IMG/VR virus record: IMGVR_UViG_3300049893_002452
Span: 1-49,781 of that record
DNA: 49,781 nucleotides
Source of the DNA: a virus
Direction: 5' to 3' (one strand)
Shown here one piece after another: positions 49,448-49,781 of this stretch; within the stretch, counting starts at the first letter, position 1, and each line of letters begins with the position of its first letter. The translations under genes were made by a program, and so were the position numbers. Under the pieces are notes generated by a model, which was given only the letters and a program-made list of their open reading frames with translations, searched no databases and had not been told where the DNA came from.

Positions 49448-49699
49448 TCACCCCTTCTTCTTCTTCTCCCGAGGCTTGCCCTTCACGGGTTCGGGCTCCA
49501 CCGCCTTCGCCTGCTCCGCGACCTTGCCGTCGCCGAGGAAGTACAGGTCGCCGCGCACCTCGACGACCCCCTTGTCGACCAGGGGCTTGACGAGCTCGGG
49601 CAGCTGGTGTTCGCCGCAGCCGACGCGATGGGCGAGGGCCTGCGCCGAGCAGCCTTCCGGCGCGATGTACCCGAGATGTCCGACGATGATGTGCTCCAC
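49448..49699 (-). CDS. Small winged-helix-like protein
   Basis: This 83-residue protein begins with a GTG (49699) after GGAGG. Its first 55 residues (IIVGHLGYIAPEGCSAQALAHRVGCGEHQLPELVKPLVDKGVVEVRGDLYFLG runs through two helices and a beta wing, residues 4-56) look like a small winged helix. The rest is a disordered Lys/Glu/Pro-rich tail. It may bind DNA or a protein partner. The exact function is unknown. Confidence 0.58.
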   Translation of the reverse strand: MEHIIVGHLGYIAPEGCSAQALAHRVGCGEHQLPELVKPLVDKGVVEVRGDLYFLGDGKVAEQAKAVEPEPVKGKPREKKKKG

Positions 49700-49708
49700 G
49701 ACGACCTC

Positions 49709-49781
49709 CTAGTTGGGCCAATGAACGAGCGTGCGGCGGTAGTTCGAGAGGATGCGCTCGGCCTCGGGCGGTATGCCGAAG
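49709..49781 (-). CDS. Partial gene, C-terminal end only
   Basis: An open minus-strand frame enters from the right edge and ends FGIPPEAERIL ... YRRTLVHWPN with a TAG at 49709-49711. The TAG is followed by the GGAGG of the next gene, as expected in this operon. Only about 23 residues are visible, so the product cannot be named. Confidence 0.6.
   Translation of the reverse strand, partial: FGIPPEAERILSNYRRTLVHWPN

Noticed and set aside
49302-49721. Arg/Gly-rich minus-strand frame over the winged-helix-like gene
   Set aside because: It has shadow composition. The overlapping 83-residue frame has a ribosome site and a plausible fold.

Overview
This window is part of a high-G+C, long-tailed (siphovirus-like) bacteriophage genome. 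The evidence is a complete tail module (tail terminator-like protein, major tail protein, frameshifted tail assembly chaperones, a 1479-residue tape measure protein and baseplate or host-recognition proteins) together with a phage replication and recombination set. The strong GC bias, the GGAGG ribosome sites, the many GTG starts and the frequent ATGA/GTGA start-stop overlaps fit a phage of a high-GC host. An actinobacterial host is my guess, not something the sequence proves. Nearly all genes are on the minus strand, so transcription reads right to left. Terminase, portal and capsid genes are not in the window and should lie beyond its right edge.

Layout from left to right: (1) 1-5940, a tightly overlapping 7-deazaguanine DNA-modification operon: queE, folE, a ParB-like gene, three tandem or interspersed DpdA-like transglycosylases, a second QueD-like protein without the catalytic Cys, a YhhQ-type queuosine-precursor transporter and queD. 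No queC is visible. (2) 5972-8736, small accessory genes: zinc ribbons (one is a detached ribonucleotide-reductase C-terminal ribbon on a TP-repeat linker), an XRE-type regulator, a sigma-factor-like protein and a cysteine-cluster protein. (3) 8880-13356, a MoxR ATPase/VWA pair with a small membrane protein, then a large unknown protein with a Rho-N/SAP-like tail. (4) 13608-21621, replication and recombination: primase-helicase, helicase-loader-like protein, RuvC-like resolvase, a Cys-cluster/WGR protein, SSB-like protein, RecA-fold ATPase and Cas4/AddB-like nuclease. (5) 21622-23496, a divergent control region and a plus-strand gene with a second primase-type zinc finger. (6) 23390-26787, small paralogous proteins, holin-like membrane proteins and a patatin-like phospholipase. 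(7) 26809-44909, tail and host-recognition genes. (8) 44934-49781, a large TPR glycosyltransferase, an inverted two-gene plus-strand island that includes a head-closure-like gene, and head-proximal small genes.

How it works together: the phage probably makes a 7-deazaguanine base (FolE, QueD, QueE, possibly finished by the QueD-like enzyme or by a QueC outside the window) and inserts it into its DNA with DpdA-type enzymes to resist host nucleases. A family of 19-bp GTACCC...GTAC palindromic promoter/operator elements lies in front of the sigma-like gene, the VWA gene, moxR, the large unknown gene, the tail operon and in the divergent region. It looks like a phage-specific regulon signal. Translational devices include a -1 slippery heptamer in the tail chaperone gene and a three-way-junction leader that buries a ribosome binding site.
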